Positions 1 to 10,206 of a stretch of DNA of 64,000 nt are shown here, in pieces. The position numbers and the translations under genes are program-made. The notes below the pieces were generated by a model. The model did not search any database, was not told the DNA's origin, and saw only the letters and a list, made by a program, of their open reading frames with translations. The DNA lies in assembly GCF_014805625.2 (NCBI RefSeq), contig NW_023998464.1, forward strand, positions 6,518,611 to 6,582,610, read 5' to 3'. This stretch comes from Glossina fuscipes (lineage: Eukaryota; Arthropoda; Insecta; Diptera; Glossinidae). Position 1 is the first letter of the stretch, and every line of letters begins with the position of its first letter.

Positions 1-192
1 CCCTTTCTGATGAAAGACACACATTCATCAATAATCACAAATCTACTGAAATGCAAATGATCTTAGAAAAGATCTTCAAAACTCTTTCCACCACTCATCA
101 CGAAGCAAATTCAAAACCATACAAGAAGAAATACTCAAACTCAAATTAGAATTTGATCTCTTAAAGCAAGGTCCATCTGAGCTGGTCTCACC

Positions 193-804
193 ATGTCCTT
201 ATATCTCTCAATGACCTCCTTTTTACAATACAACATACAAACCCTCAGGCGTAACGCCAATTCGCTGGATTATTTCATCAATTCCAACCGAACTGATTTC
301 GCCATTTTGAGTGAAATCTTTCTGTCCGACGACAACATTTCCGATCTCAAAATCCCAAATTACAACTCCGCTTATAAATGTAGAAGTGACGGCTGTGGAG
401 GTGCTGTCATCCTTATTAGGAAAGGCATCTCCTTCAAACAAATCCCCTTTAAATCAGTTGTTGACATTGTTATTGTCAAAACTTCTTCCCTAAAACCTAA
501 TATTGTTACTGCTGCTTGCTACTTCAAACCTAACAGTCCTATTCAATCTTTCTGGGATGACATTAATAGCCTCCGTGGTAATTGCTTCCATAATGTCATA
601 ATTGCAGGAGGTTTTAATGCAAGACACCCTTGCTTTGGAGACTCTGTGTTAAACAATAAAGGCAAAGCCTTCCAAGAAATTATGGAATTCAGTAATTTCT
701 ACAGTCTAAATGACAGTTCCCCAGCCTATGTGCACTCTACGACCAACAGTTATGGTAGCACGTTGGATCTACCTTTCACTAACGCAACCAATCAAGATAA
801 ATGA
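193..804 (+). pseudogene. LINE ORF2 endonuclease domain fragment (I-clade copy 1)
   Basis: This is a 203-codon open frame starting with ATG at 193. It has the layout of an apurinic/apyrimidinic-type endonuclease: LQYNIQTLRRN at the start, a catalytic-type acidic residue in AILSEIF (ILxE), GGAVILIRKG, and GGFNARHPCFGD where active enzymes have GDFNAHH. The GDFN aspartate is replaced (GGFN), so the nuclease would be expected to be impaired. The C-terminal SDH-type motif is not visible before the stop at 804. The endonuclease nicks target DNA for target-primed reverse transcription in active elements. Confidence 0.85.
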
Positions 805-1231
805 TTTTATTTCGAGGAAAAACTCCTAAACAATCTTATGCACATATGTCTCGAGCCACAGGCTGAGTCCATCCAGTGCTCATTTCAACGAGTAATGAAC
901 AACGCTAAATCAAATATCCAAATCTCCGATTCCTACTCACCAAAATCTTGGTGGAACGAACTGCTCACTTCACAATTCCGTAAATTACAAGCTGCTAAAC
1001 AAAAATTTTCTAAATACCCTAATATCTCTAACTTTGATGGCTTCAATTTATCCCACAAAGAATGGAAAAATCAGTTAGAAAAGCCAAAACAAGTCACCGT
1101 GCCCTAGTAGTCAAAGAGCTTTGCTCAAATGGCAACACTAAAACATTCTGGAAATTTTTAAATGGCCATCCAAAAGGAAAGACAAGCACTCCATTTGGGA
1201 TGATCATAACAACAAATTTTACCTAGAATGG

Positions 1232-1720
1232 TTGAAGGCTCAAGTTCCCTCGACAAATGTTTTCCAAGCTTCCTCACTTAACCCTCATATGAATAACATC
1301 TCTCCACTCTCCCTGGATGAACTCATGCACGTCCTTAATTTGAAAAAAAAACCCACAGCAGCGGGCCATGACGGAATCAAATATGATATGATAAAGATGC
1401 TTCCCGTGCCAAGTCTTCTAACTCTGCTATCTGCTATAAATGATCGCTGGATGACAAACACATTTGCCATTGTTTGGCGTACAATTAAAATAGTGCCCAT
1501 TCCTAAACCTGGAAAAGATCTTGAAATATTCACTAATTTCAGACCCATGTCCCTCTTGCCCGTACTTCTGAAAGTTGCGAACCAAATGATCAAAGAAAGA
1601 CTGACAAATTTTCTATACAGCTCACACCAGATCCCGTCAAGGTTCTTTGCTTATCAAAAACATATCTCCACCGGTATGTGTCTAAAGCCAATCTTTTTCA
1701 CAGACATTGTACGGATCTAA
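1232..1720 (+). pseudogene. LINE reverse transcriptase N-terminal part, catalytic core deleted (copy 1)
   Basis: The frame contains RT block 0/1 motifs (LSLDELMHVLNLKKKPTAAGHDGI, block 2 IVPIPKPGKDLE, then NFRPMSLLPVLLK). After the ISTGMCL motif it jumps directly into sequence equivalent to residue 131 onward of the 666-codon frame at 51957-53957. About 128 codons, including the YADD catalytic motif, are therefore missing. The junction is near 1680. This copy cannot encode an active polymerase. Confidence 0.85.
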
Positions 1721-1898
1721 ATCTAACTTTCAATCCGTAAAAATCAAAAGTCATCCGCTTTGTTAAGGGTCCCAAAAAAATTTTTCACATCACAGTCAAT
1801 GGTATAAAAATCAGTCAATCTTCCTCTATTAAATTCTTGGGCAGAATAATCAATTCAAGTTTAACCTCTCAGGAGCATTACAGGCACAGCCTCGAAAA

Positions 1899-3271
1899 TT
1901 GCAACACAGGCTCAAATGTCATCAGACTTTTTATCAATATTCACATCGGACTCCCAGGAAAGCTTTAAACGTTTACAAATCTATTGTTAGATCGAAAATT
2001 GAACATTCATACTCCACATCGTGCAATGCTCCTGCGTATACATTAAAAAAAATACAAACCTTTCAACACTCCGGTTTGTCCCACTCGACACCAACATCAA
2101 TTTTACGTTCCATCTCATATGAACTCCCCGTACCTAAGAGAATTTCTCTTGCAACAAAAGAACTTCTCAAGGTAAAAATCTTTAAACCTGCCTTCTTTGG
2201 CAAAGTTGTTTCCAAACACAATTACGTCATCAGTAGTTACTCTAACTGTTTCAAAAAATTCAGTAACATCTTCAATAAAGTTAACTCAGTACCCTCTTGG
2301 AATAGCATTATTCACGATAAGTGCGTAGTGGAATTACACTTACTTAATTCGATCACCAATTCAAAAAAAAATCGGTCAAGGTCTTGTCTTCGAATTGTTT
2401 GTCTGCAAAAACTTAACTACTTCGTCGAAAATAACTTCAAAATCTACGCAACGGATGGATCTGTCAATTCGGACATTCCTAGTTTCTCAATTAAAGAGTA
2501 TCCAAATTTACTTTTAGGAAAATTCAAAGTTCTGCAAGAACTATAATCCACGTTCATTGAACTTCTGACCATCAGACATGCAATCCTCCTTGCATCTGAA
2601 AATAAACTGAAAAAATTTGTAGTTTTCTCTGACATCAAATCGGATCTGACTTTAATCAAGAACAAAGACCCATACAACGTGTACGTCTTCAATATTTACA
2701 ACCTTTTAAAAGACCTAAGCATCGAAAAATGCCACATCATTTGGATCCCAGGTCACTGCGGTTTTAGTATCAATGGAAAAGCTGACTTCCATGCACGTGA
2801 AGTTCGGTTTGATGGTACGGTTTTGTCCATAAACTAGCCCCCCAGCGAAGCTCTCCTTTTAATCAAAAAACTTATCGTGAAAGAATGGAAAGATGAGTAT
2901 CATGTTTTAGCTAGAGAAAAAACTAACCGGCTCTTTACAAAATCTATCCCTTTTCTGGCAACCACACTTCTGCCCAGAGGAAATTTCACAACATGGGAAT
3001 TTAAAGTACTTCATAGACTTATCTGCAACCACACCTATGACAAGGTATATTTTAAATGATCCAAGTTTCCTCCACTGATAGCTGTGAAGAATGTAACATT
3101 ACCGAGTCTGCCGAACACCTCATTTTCGAGTGCAGGAAATTTGACATCCTCAGACAGTCTTTCAATATATTCAGTCTGTACAAAAATTTATATAAAATTT
3201 TTTGTGCTGGAAACCTTAGGCACTTGAAACAACTGACAGCCTTCATCAAATCAGCTGATTTATCTTTCTAA
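1899..3271 (+). pseudogene. LINE RT thumb, RNase H and C-terminal zinc-knuckle remnant (copy 1)
   Basis: Several frames together cover the RT connection (RKALNVYKSIVRSKIE), an RNase H domain (YATDGSVNSD, FIELL, then IIWIPGHCGFSING.AD across 2440-2800) and the terminal CEECNITESAEHLIFEC motif (C-x2-C-x7-H-x4-C) at 3085-3135. At least four frame breaks and an in-frame TAG near 2835 interrupt it. The histidine of the IPGHCG motif is kept here but is asparagine in the minus-strand copy at 52.45 kb. Confidence 0.85.
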
Positions 3272-3571
3272 GTATTCTTCTCTTGTCTAAACTTTTTTAC
3301 TCATAACATAACACAGATTGCTAATACTTACGTTTTTCCGACACGTTTGCCGGATTATCGACAGTACATGTACCATACCGAAACCTGTGGGAATGTTTGC
3401 GGTGCGAAACGCTCGTTTTCATCAGCAAAAATTCAATAATCATTATCGCATATTTATATCACCAATGTGCTGCTGTTTATGCTACTGGATTATGGGTCTA
3501 AAGCACATAGAGGCCTAATCCTTTGCCTTTGTACAAACAAAAAAAATTATAATAATTATTATAATATTAGA

Positions 3572-5206
3572 TGCTACAGTCATCGTTGGTGTATAGCTTT
3601 ATTCCTTCCTTTCCTTTCTTAATGCTTACATTTGCTAACAGCTAGAGACGCCAACGAGACTCCCAAGGAAGCTACGTGAATTGCAGATGCATCTCATTGT
3701 CAATACATGAAACATAAACCCGTTAGCTGTTTTTTTTTACATTGTTTATATAAAAAAGTACCGTGTGGAGAATGGAGAGAGCACAGAGTTGTTTCCAATA
3801 ATTTCCTTTTCGCTAAATTACTTTAAATAATTCTGCATTCACAATAAGGTTCATCCTTGGGCCAAAATAAATATGTCGAAAATGGTGACCTACGTATTGA
3901 ACATAGAAATGCGCTGAGGAATATCAAAGAATGACCCGATTGGATGCTTTTCGATGAATTTTTACCCATTTAAAAAACAATTTATGTAATTAATTCAAGC
4001 ACCAAAATGAACTTAAACAAATACTTACACATATTACGGCGAGCATTGTACATAATAGGTAATAAGTTCACACGAGTTGGTAAGATATATATAAGAGAAG
4101 TATCTTTATACAAGTCGGAGCTGAGGTTGTAACAGAGAGACAGGCAAACACGTTGAAGCCAACCTAAAATGGCATACGTAACACTAGGTGAAGAATATCG
4201 AAGAATAATACATATGGAAGCCATTATAGTCTAGAACATAATTTTGTTCTTTCTTTTCCTTTTGTTCACGTACATTATTTTTAGCGAACGTACATTATTT
4301 TGAGCAATAACTTGTGCCCGAGGAATATTTAGAAGAACTAAAACTAAAAAGAGCACAAAGTAAAAGGCATTCCTTAAAATAAAGCAACAATTTAAAGAGA
4401 TTTTTAATATATAAATTTTTTGCTGGATATTATTTATGCTAAAGCATAAATGTAACGGGACAGCGGTGGTGATTGCGACTAAAACCTATCTCATTCGATG
4501 AGATAAAGGTTTTGCGACTACAAGTAGCTGTTGCATTATAGCTAGTCTAGGGAGTATTGAGAATTTTGCACATAATTCGATGAATGACATTTAAAATTAG
4601 GCAAGTAATGTAAGATATTTATATTCCCTACACCACAAGAAGCGTGTGTTAAATTAAATCGTAGGATAATATGTTCATTTATATATATAACGACAGAACA
4701 AGGCATTATATGGCAAGTGGCCGACAAAGTGATCTGATCTGCATCGCGTACGAAATCTGATTAAAAGCTCTCAAAAATTGCGACTTATAGGTTGCATCTA
4801 CTCTTGTCGGATCACTGTGGCAAAAAACATGAAATTTCAAAGAAAAAATCTTAAAATTTCATATTCGAGACTGGCTGAAGCGTTTATTAAGTTAATAAAA
4901 AACAAGTAAAAACAATATAGTCGGACAAGGTCGACTATTAAATACTCTCCACAGCATTGTTTAACACAGTTCTTCTTATTTTTATTATAGAACACAAAAA
5001 TTATATCTTTCCAGTTGAAACTAATAATGAGTTAATGACAAAACAAAGGCATTAATTGAGCCAAACCTTTGCATAACTATTCGCGAGACCGTTAAGAAAT
5101 TGAATTCCATGGTCACGTAAAACCTCTCGATCTCTTATTTTGCGCCAACAAAAAAAATAAAGAAAAATGATTTTCCCAACAATCTAATATTCAAAAAAAA
5201 AAAGAA
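3572..5206. other. non-coding AT-rich stretch
   Basis: No gene is supported. It contains one copy of dispersed repeat A (about 3728-3806) and a short motif around 4914-4960 (tcggacaaggtcgactatt) that recurs in modified form near 30945-30975. Open frames here are short, low in complexity and lack recognisable motifs. Confidence 0.6.
3728..3806 (+). repeat. dispersed repeat A, copy 1
   Basis: The block TTTATA..AAAAAAGTACC followed by gagaatggagagagcac and a GAGTTG..TCAATAA end resembles 16188-16276 and, with an internal deletion, 26975-27045. All three are in the same orientation. It has no coding potential. It could be a remnant of a MITE or of a LINE 3' region. Confidence 0.6.
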
Positions 5207-5207
5207 T

Positions 5208-5386
5208 ATTCTCTTTCCATATATATTCAAACAAATGGTTTGGTTGAAATGTAATATATAATCTTTTTTATATAAATGTATCAAAAATATGCATTCATCT
5301 CCCCTTGTACGTCTNNNNNNNNNNTTCGATTTTACCCTATTTTCAAAAATAAAATGATAATTCTCTTTCCATATATATTCAAACAA
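5208..5386. repeat. 27-bp direct repeat flanking an assembly gap
   Basis: The 27 bases at 5208-5234 recur exactly at 5360-5386 (attctctttccatatatatt and 7 more). The 10-N run at 5315-5324 lies between them, so the repeat may be a local assembly artefact or the reason the gap was not closed. Confidence 0.85.
5315..5324. other. assembly gap (10 N)
   Basis: There are ten undetermined bases. The length is probably nominal. The open frame that reads through it on the minus strand is meaningless. Confidence 0.99.
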
Positions 5387-5440
5387 CGTACAAATCGACA
5401 TTGTAAAAACCAAAAATGGTATTTCTTTGTGTAAAAATAT

Positions 5441-5672
5441 GGGTTAGGGGCTCATTTGCAATTTGGTCCTGTCCCGATTGTGGGTGTGGCTCTATGCTAG
5501 TTGTGTACATGTTTTTTCTTTTTTTTCTCTTTTTTCCTTCTTATTTATTTTATTATATTTATACTAAATTTTAATATTAATTAATGTAAGATTTGCTTTA
5601 AGAGTCAATTGAACTCGACTGTCAATCTGTTTTAGTTGAGTTTCATGTATAAGTAGAATAAATAAATAAATA
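5441..5672 (+). mobile_element. 3' UTR and tail of CR1/jockey-type LINE family B (solo 3' end)
   Basis: This block matches by eye the 3' ends at 40492-40710, 41105-41430 and 46085-46233. Shared features are a ggggctca-tttgcaatttggtcctgt start, gtgggtgtggctct, a T-rich run, gagtcaattgaactcgac, and a final AATAAATAAATAAATA tail. Only the 3' terminal part is present, which is typical of severe 5' truncation during LINE insertion. Confidence 0.85.
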
Positions 5673-5889
5673 CTCATCTTAAAAAACCTGTCTATCCGAC
5701 TTCAAATGTCCTTTTTAATTTGAGCTGGAGGAATGACTTACGTTACATGTCCTAATTTTTTTTTTCTTTAATTTTATCGTAGTTGGTTTCTTTGTGGGCT
5801 ACTAACTACATATTGTTTTTTTTTTTATTATATGATCAATCACTTGCGAGATGTGGCCTATTCGTGCAATACAGTAAGTACAGGAAAAA

Positions 5890-7175
5890 AGTGAGAGGGA
5901 AAGAAGCGGGCGCAGCACTGGATTCGCCTACGTTGGGAGACGATGGAGAGGCATTGAGACCGCCCGCCACATTCTGCTGGAACCTATTTGAGACTCAGTG
6001 CGTGGATGGCCAGTTACATGAATGATTGTCATTCGATAAAGCACTAGCAGATGTTGACCCAGCTCCTGCTGGTGATGTTCCTTGCCACTGTTGTTCTTGT
6101 AAGCGATGATGAGCTTGCTGCTTTAAATTCGGCCGCTTTTAATAGTTCCAAGTAGAATTGTTCATGTTCAATTGCTGTCGTTGATATAATGAATTAACGT
6201 AATCAATTGCTATCGTTGATATTTTAAACCCTCCCGTTCACGTTCCATCGTAGTTTCAAGTTCTTCAAAGTGTCGTAGTTTTATTTCCAATTTTTCCATT
6301 TGGGTCTCTACCAGTAACGTAACCAACGATTTAATCTTACGTTCTTCTAAAGCCGCCAAATGTTTTGTCAACCCAGCGGCTGCAGCTGTTTGTACGTTTG
6401 CCTCATTAAATATATGTTTCGATTAATTTTCTTTCCACCGCCCTCCCGCATGCCAACAGATGATGTTCCACCACACACGTTTTCATTATAAAACAAGTCT
6501 TACAAACCTTCTTTCTTTTTCATACCTTTCATTTCTTAATCGGTAGAAGCAGGAAGTGCAAAGGCATAAGCGTCGTCATCTTCTTTGCCGTCTCCTTTGC
6601 CAGCTATGCCACTATTAGCCAAACCGTAGGTAGGATTAAATTTTCCACCAGCCGAGGCTTTTTCAACATTTTTCATGTGGTTATCCATTATGGTGGCTGG
6701 CACTTCATCTTTGATCGCAGTTTTAGCGGCAGCTGCCGCTACTCTTGGGTCAACAAGTGATACCAAAAATTCAACCGTCGACATTAATGAATTTCCAGAC
6801 TTACTAAACGGGATTGGTTGATAACCTAAAAGACCTAGAAAGCCGCCTTCATCTTCCAAATAAGAATCTTTGATGGGTAAACGTAAAAAGTGCAATATAC
6901 ATTCATCCTGAGTGCGAGTGCCAACATGCTCGCAGACTTTATTCCAGTCATCCTTGTGCTATTCTAATCCTTCTAACAGTAGCAGAGTTTCCTGATCAGT
7001 TCATTCAAGTGACATGCTTGCTGCGGTACGATTTTTTTTTCATCGCAGCAGGTTTTTTTACATATTTATCAAAATTTAAGCCCAACTGGTGTGAAGTATT
7101 TGTCCCATTTTCTGCATACTCTACTTTTAAAGTGACCGGAGATTTATCTGTGATGAGAACAATTGCATTTTATCG
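5890..7175 (-). pseudogene. mor: moira/SMARCC (SWI/SNF BRM-complex scaffold) pseudogene, C-terminal half
   Basis: Read on the minus strand, successive frames give the linker VTLKVEYAENGT..HQLGLNFDKYVKKPA (7165-7060), a SANT domain ([31 protein letters not shown]; 6995-6890), then [22 protein letters not shown], the region with [27 protein letters not shown] (6895-6540), then a coiled coil ([38 protein letters not shown]; 6400-6210) and a Q/S/A-rich tail. This is the order in SMARCC1/2 and Drosophila Moira, a core scaffold of the BAP/PBAP chromatin remodelling complex. The SANT part has two in-frame stops (one in the place of a conserved Trp), and there are several frameshifts, so it is dead. 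No N-terminal SWIRM half is seen. It is either a partial duplication or a truncated processed copy. Introns are not clearly visible, and a stretch near 6430-6540 that does not align could be one. Confidence 0.85.
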
Positions 7176-8281
7176 AATCGCACTCTAAATAGCAACAAAT
7201 ATAATGACATTCATGTCTTGAATCGTGCTCAGCTAATCCAGGATGTTCTATCGTTAGCTTGAGAATAAGAGAATTGGGTTTGATTCGCGTAAAAATAGTG
7301 AACAATAAGTGACGAGAGCGAAGTGAGAATCTTCGATGTCTGTTACATCAAACATTATTATTACAATTATTAAACATTCTACGCCCACGTTGTCGCTGAA
7401 GTGTAAAGAGTTTGCCGAAAGCTGTGAATTATGCCATTTTTGTTTATTCCAGGTTTGGTCGTTGTTGTTTTTGTTTTGTTTTCTTTGTTTTCTTTAATCG
7501 GTGTACCACGTTTCATTGGTAAGTAGAAAAGTTCTAGCAGAAGACGATAGACATGGCCAGGAGAAAAGATGTAGGCCTGAAAGCGTTATCTAATGCATAT
7601 GTAATTGTAATGAAAGCACAAACAAAGTATAGCACTTTGCGGAAAGTGTTGACAGGGATGGATTCCACCAAGGTTTAGGTGAGAAGGACTCAATGTCAGG
7701 TATAAATATATAATATAAAAATTCAGTAATCACTAAATTGTCAATGTATTTTTTTTAAACTTCGCAGAAAATTTCATTAGATATAAGTGCCACAATAACA
7801 AATAAAAATGTTGCGAGGAGAATTTTTCTTAGTTTTTGTTTACATTTTTGTAGCATACGCATTTTTCGAACCATAAGACGCACTTCGAATAATAAGATGA
7901 TTTCTAGAAAAATATATTTTAACATACGCACCCGCACTAGCAATATACAGTTCATCTTCACTCTTTGTACAATCGCTCGTCGCGTTCACATCACCGTAAT
8001 ATTATAAAATGTAAAATGAATTATATATAAATTTTAATAAAAATTTAGAAATATCGCTTACTCATCAAGCCTTCAAAGCAAATCGGAAATACTACAATAT
8101 GTTCTTTCACTCGTGAAGCTTTGAAAATTAAATTTTATTTTCTATTGCTTAGACAAGAGTTATTTGTTTTATATTTTAAATATACACATATATATGTATA
8201 TGCAAACACAAACCCCAAAGTTTCCTTTTATTCGTTCAAAGTGAGAGATTGCAGTGAGAGGGAAAGTTTTAGGTAAACCAA
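7176..8281. other. non-coding AT-rich stretch
   Basis: I see no supported gene. The minus-strand frame at 7755-7961 (68 codons) is hydrophobic and low in complexity and has no motif or codon signature that I trust. Confidence 0.5.
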
Positions 8282-8432
8282 ATGATTATTGCGTCTCGCT
8301 ACGATCAAAAGACTTTAAAGACATATAATATTCTGCATAGCCATCTAAAATGTCCAGGGTTTGGACCCGTCAAAATTGATGATGCGATTGTTGATCCCTC
8401 CCGGTACATTTACCAGGAATATGGACAAATTG
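8282..8432 (+). pseudogene. unidentified host-gene coding fragment
   Basis: The frame from 8282 reads like a conserved soluble protein (SRYDQKTLKTYNILHSHL, CPGFGPVKIDDAIVDPSRY) for about 50 codons. It then runs without a stop into the 52-bp minisatellite, where the peptide becomes a translated repeat. Amino-acid composition and the sharp change at about 8434 indicate that a piece of real coding sequence was cut off by the repeat. I do not recognise the family. Confidence 0.45.
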
Positions 8433-8433
8433 A

Positions 8434-8535
8434 TGCGTATATTCGTTCTCATTTGTTTTGCATGTATTGTGCCGCTTTGAGAATAAACGTATATTCGTTC
8501 TCATTTGTTTTGCATGTATTGTGCATCTTGCGGAC
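8434..8535 (-). repeat. 52-bp minisatellite family, locus 1 (about 2 units)
   Basis: Two tandem units of 52 bp contain attcgttctcatttgttttg at 8441 and 8493. On the minus strand this is the same unit found at 12808-12925, 13775-13832 and 37937-38148. Confidence 0.9.
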
Positions 8536-8827
8536 AAAATTACAAAATAAAAAATAAAAAATAATATCAAAATACACTTTGCGACTGGTTGATTGCAAGA
8601 CTGTCTGTCCTCTTACGTAGCGGGATTAAAATTTTGAAGACACGATTTTCTTATGCATAGCAGCTGTTATTTCTTTTAATCATTCTCTCAATTTATTCAC
8701 TCAATATTCGACTACAAAATTCATCATTACGAACAGATTTAAAATTGTCTAAAATTACGATAATCAATATGATAATTGATATCATAAAAGCTAATCCGTA
8801 TTATAACATAACGGTAGTAGAAGCAAG

Positions 8828-9055
8828 TTGCAGGCCAACTTGCAAGAGGGCTACCAAACGCATTTAGTGCTCAAAGAGCGCTGTAAACAAAATTTAGTTA
8901 GATCGTATAGCGAAGCATCTAAGCTATGTCTAGAGTCATTTGCAGAAAAGAGAATTAAAGACACTGTATTGGACCACGGCTTTTTAAATGACCTACACCA
9001 CCTTACAGTTAGTCATGTAAAGTCTTTTCAAAATAATGCGTTGTATCGGGAATAG
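8828..9055 (+). pseudogene. unidentified host-gene coding fragment, helical
   Basis: A 75-codon frame opens in the run SKLQANLQEGYQTHLVLKER, followed by CKQNLVRSYSEASKLCLESF and KRIKDTVLDHGFLNDLHH. It is charged, helical and complex, unlike the random frames around it. It is also open upstream of the ATG at 8828. It ends at TAG at 9053-9055. I do not recognise the family. It may be an exon fragment of a larger protein. Confidence 0.4.
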
Positions 9056-9162
9056 TCGAAGAAGTCCAGTTTCAATAAACAAACATTTCAAATAAATTTA
9101 TTTATATTGTCCAAGTTCTAAATTAAAACTTTAACTTCATTATTACGTTACTCCGTTATGCA

Positions 9163-10010
9163 TTTTTATACCCTACACCACTTGTGTCTAAACTTCCCCG
9201 TCCTTCTGCCCATCTTTTGTTTCGCTCGTGGTTTGACCCGACTACTAACGGAGTATTGAAAACGGTTCGAATTGGTCAACTTTTTCGACCACTCACCGTA
9301 TATTTTGCCTTATCTTGAAAAGTCTTTATATGGAGAAAAATTGTAATTTTTAAAACTTTTTAACAAAACTAATAATATTTAATTTTTCTGAATTGGTATG
9401 AAAGATTGAGTGTGGCTGGTGCAATTTTTTGAGCCCCTTCTCATATAGCCATTCCTATGAAAACTAAATTTTTATATGGTGAAAATTTTTAATGTACAAC
9501 ATTTCATGACAAAAATTGGTTTATAACGGTAAATTGACAATGAAATCAAACATACCGAACTTGGACCGCGTAGTTGTACAACCGAATACCACCGCTTGCA
9601 GGTTTTCTCAGGATATGTAGACGCTAAAAAAAGCCTAATTGTTACTGTTTTGTGATGAAAATTTTTTCATGATAGTAATCTGACATAAAAATTGAATGAA
9701 TCAAATTTGAACCACATGGCTCCAATTCTTGGAACCCACGCTATATAAGATTTCTCATGAATAGCAAGCCTGCTTTTCAATATTTTATAATGAAAATTGA
9801 TGCACAGTAGCAAAATAACCAAAAAAAATGAGTAAAAATTTTCATTTCACGACAACCTACACCAAAAAATCTACACCGAAAATTTCTAAGAAAAATTTAC
9901 ACCAAAAGTTTCTAAGAAATATTTTTCTGATTTTCGTTTCAAGAAACAAAAAAATCTACACCAAAAATTTATAAGAAAAATTCATCCGGTTTTCGTTTCA
10001 ACGGTATATG
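9163..10010. repeat. repeat-derived region with degenerate internal tandem blocks
   Basis: It begins at tataccctacaccac, a motif that also occurs near 4627 and 30630. Degenerate blocks with a similar order of words (atggtgaaaattttt, tgacaatgaaatcaaa, gaacttggaccgcgtagt / tttgaaccacatggctcc) follow at 9470-9790. From 9850 to 9985 there are repeats of ctacaccaaaaa with tctaagaaaaatt. No coding potential is seen. It is probably an old non-autonomous element. Confidence 0.5.
9856..9990 (+). repeat. ACACCAAAAA-type degenerate tandem repeat, locus 1
   Basis: The words acaccaaaaaatct, acaccgaaaatttctaag, acaccaaaagtttctaag and acaccaaaaatttataag alternate. The same acaccaaaaa core is repeated at 37024-37132. 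Confidence 0.7.
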
Positions 10011-10014
10011 CTCT

Positions 10015-10183
10015 AAAGCATTGAAAAACATATTCAGTCATGGCCTTCCTCAACTTCAAGGGATAGATAAAGATGATCGACTTGAAATGTTACATTACTC
10101 ACGGGCGTGTTTACAATATAGAAGACAGTCCGTAACGGCTTCTTCTTACTTGCAAGTAGTTCAGATGAAACAAGAGATGGACG
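10015..10183 (+). pseudogene. unidentified exon-like fragment ending at a consensus splice donor
   Basis: A 56-codon open stretch (KNIFSHGLPQLQGIDKDDRL, then EMLHYSRACLQYRRQS and QVVQMKQEMDG) has complex composition and ends exactly at CG|GTAAGT (donor at 10184). No downstream exon was recognised. It reads like a displaced internal exon. I do not know the protein. Confidence 0.4.
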
Positions 10184-10206
10184 GTAAGTATGTATGTGCT
10201 TACTGA

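Larger units (their letters stand above)
1..3571 (+). mobile_element. I-clade non-LTR retrotransposon, copy 1 (decayed, 5' end outside window)
   Basis: The order of remnants is end of ORF1 (1-190), APE-type endonuclease (193-804), linker (838-1107), RT fingers (1232-1680), RT thumb and connection (1730-2400), RNase H (2440-2850) and a C-terminal CCHC-like segment (3056-3271). The 3' UTR runs to an A-rich stretch followed by irregular TAA/ATT repeats near 3540-3571, as expected for I-clade elements, which end in TAA repeats. RNase H after RT also fits the I clade. Stops and frameshifts break every domain, so the copy is inactive. A better preserved relative lies on the minus strand at 51.6-56.1 kb and shares most of the ORF2 C-half and a short 3' UTR block (the GCCGGAT...GACAGTAC region at 3350-3375). 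Confidence 0.9.

Noticed and set aside
5135..5413. 92-codon minus-strand frame
   Set aside because: It crosses the 10-N gap and a duplicated 27-bp block; composition is low-complexity F/I/N.
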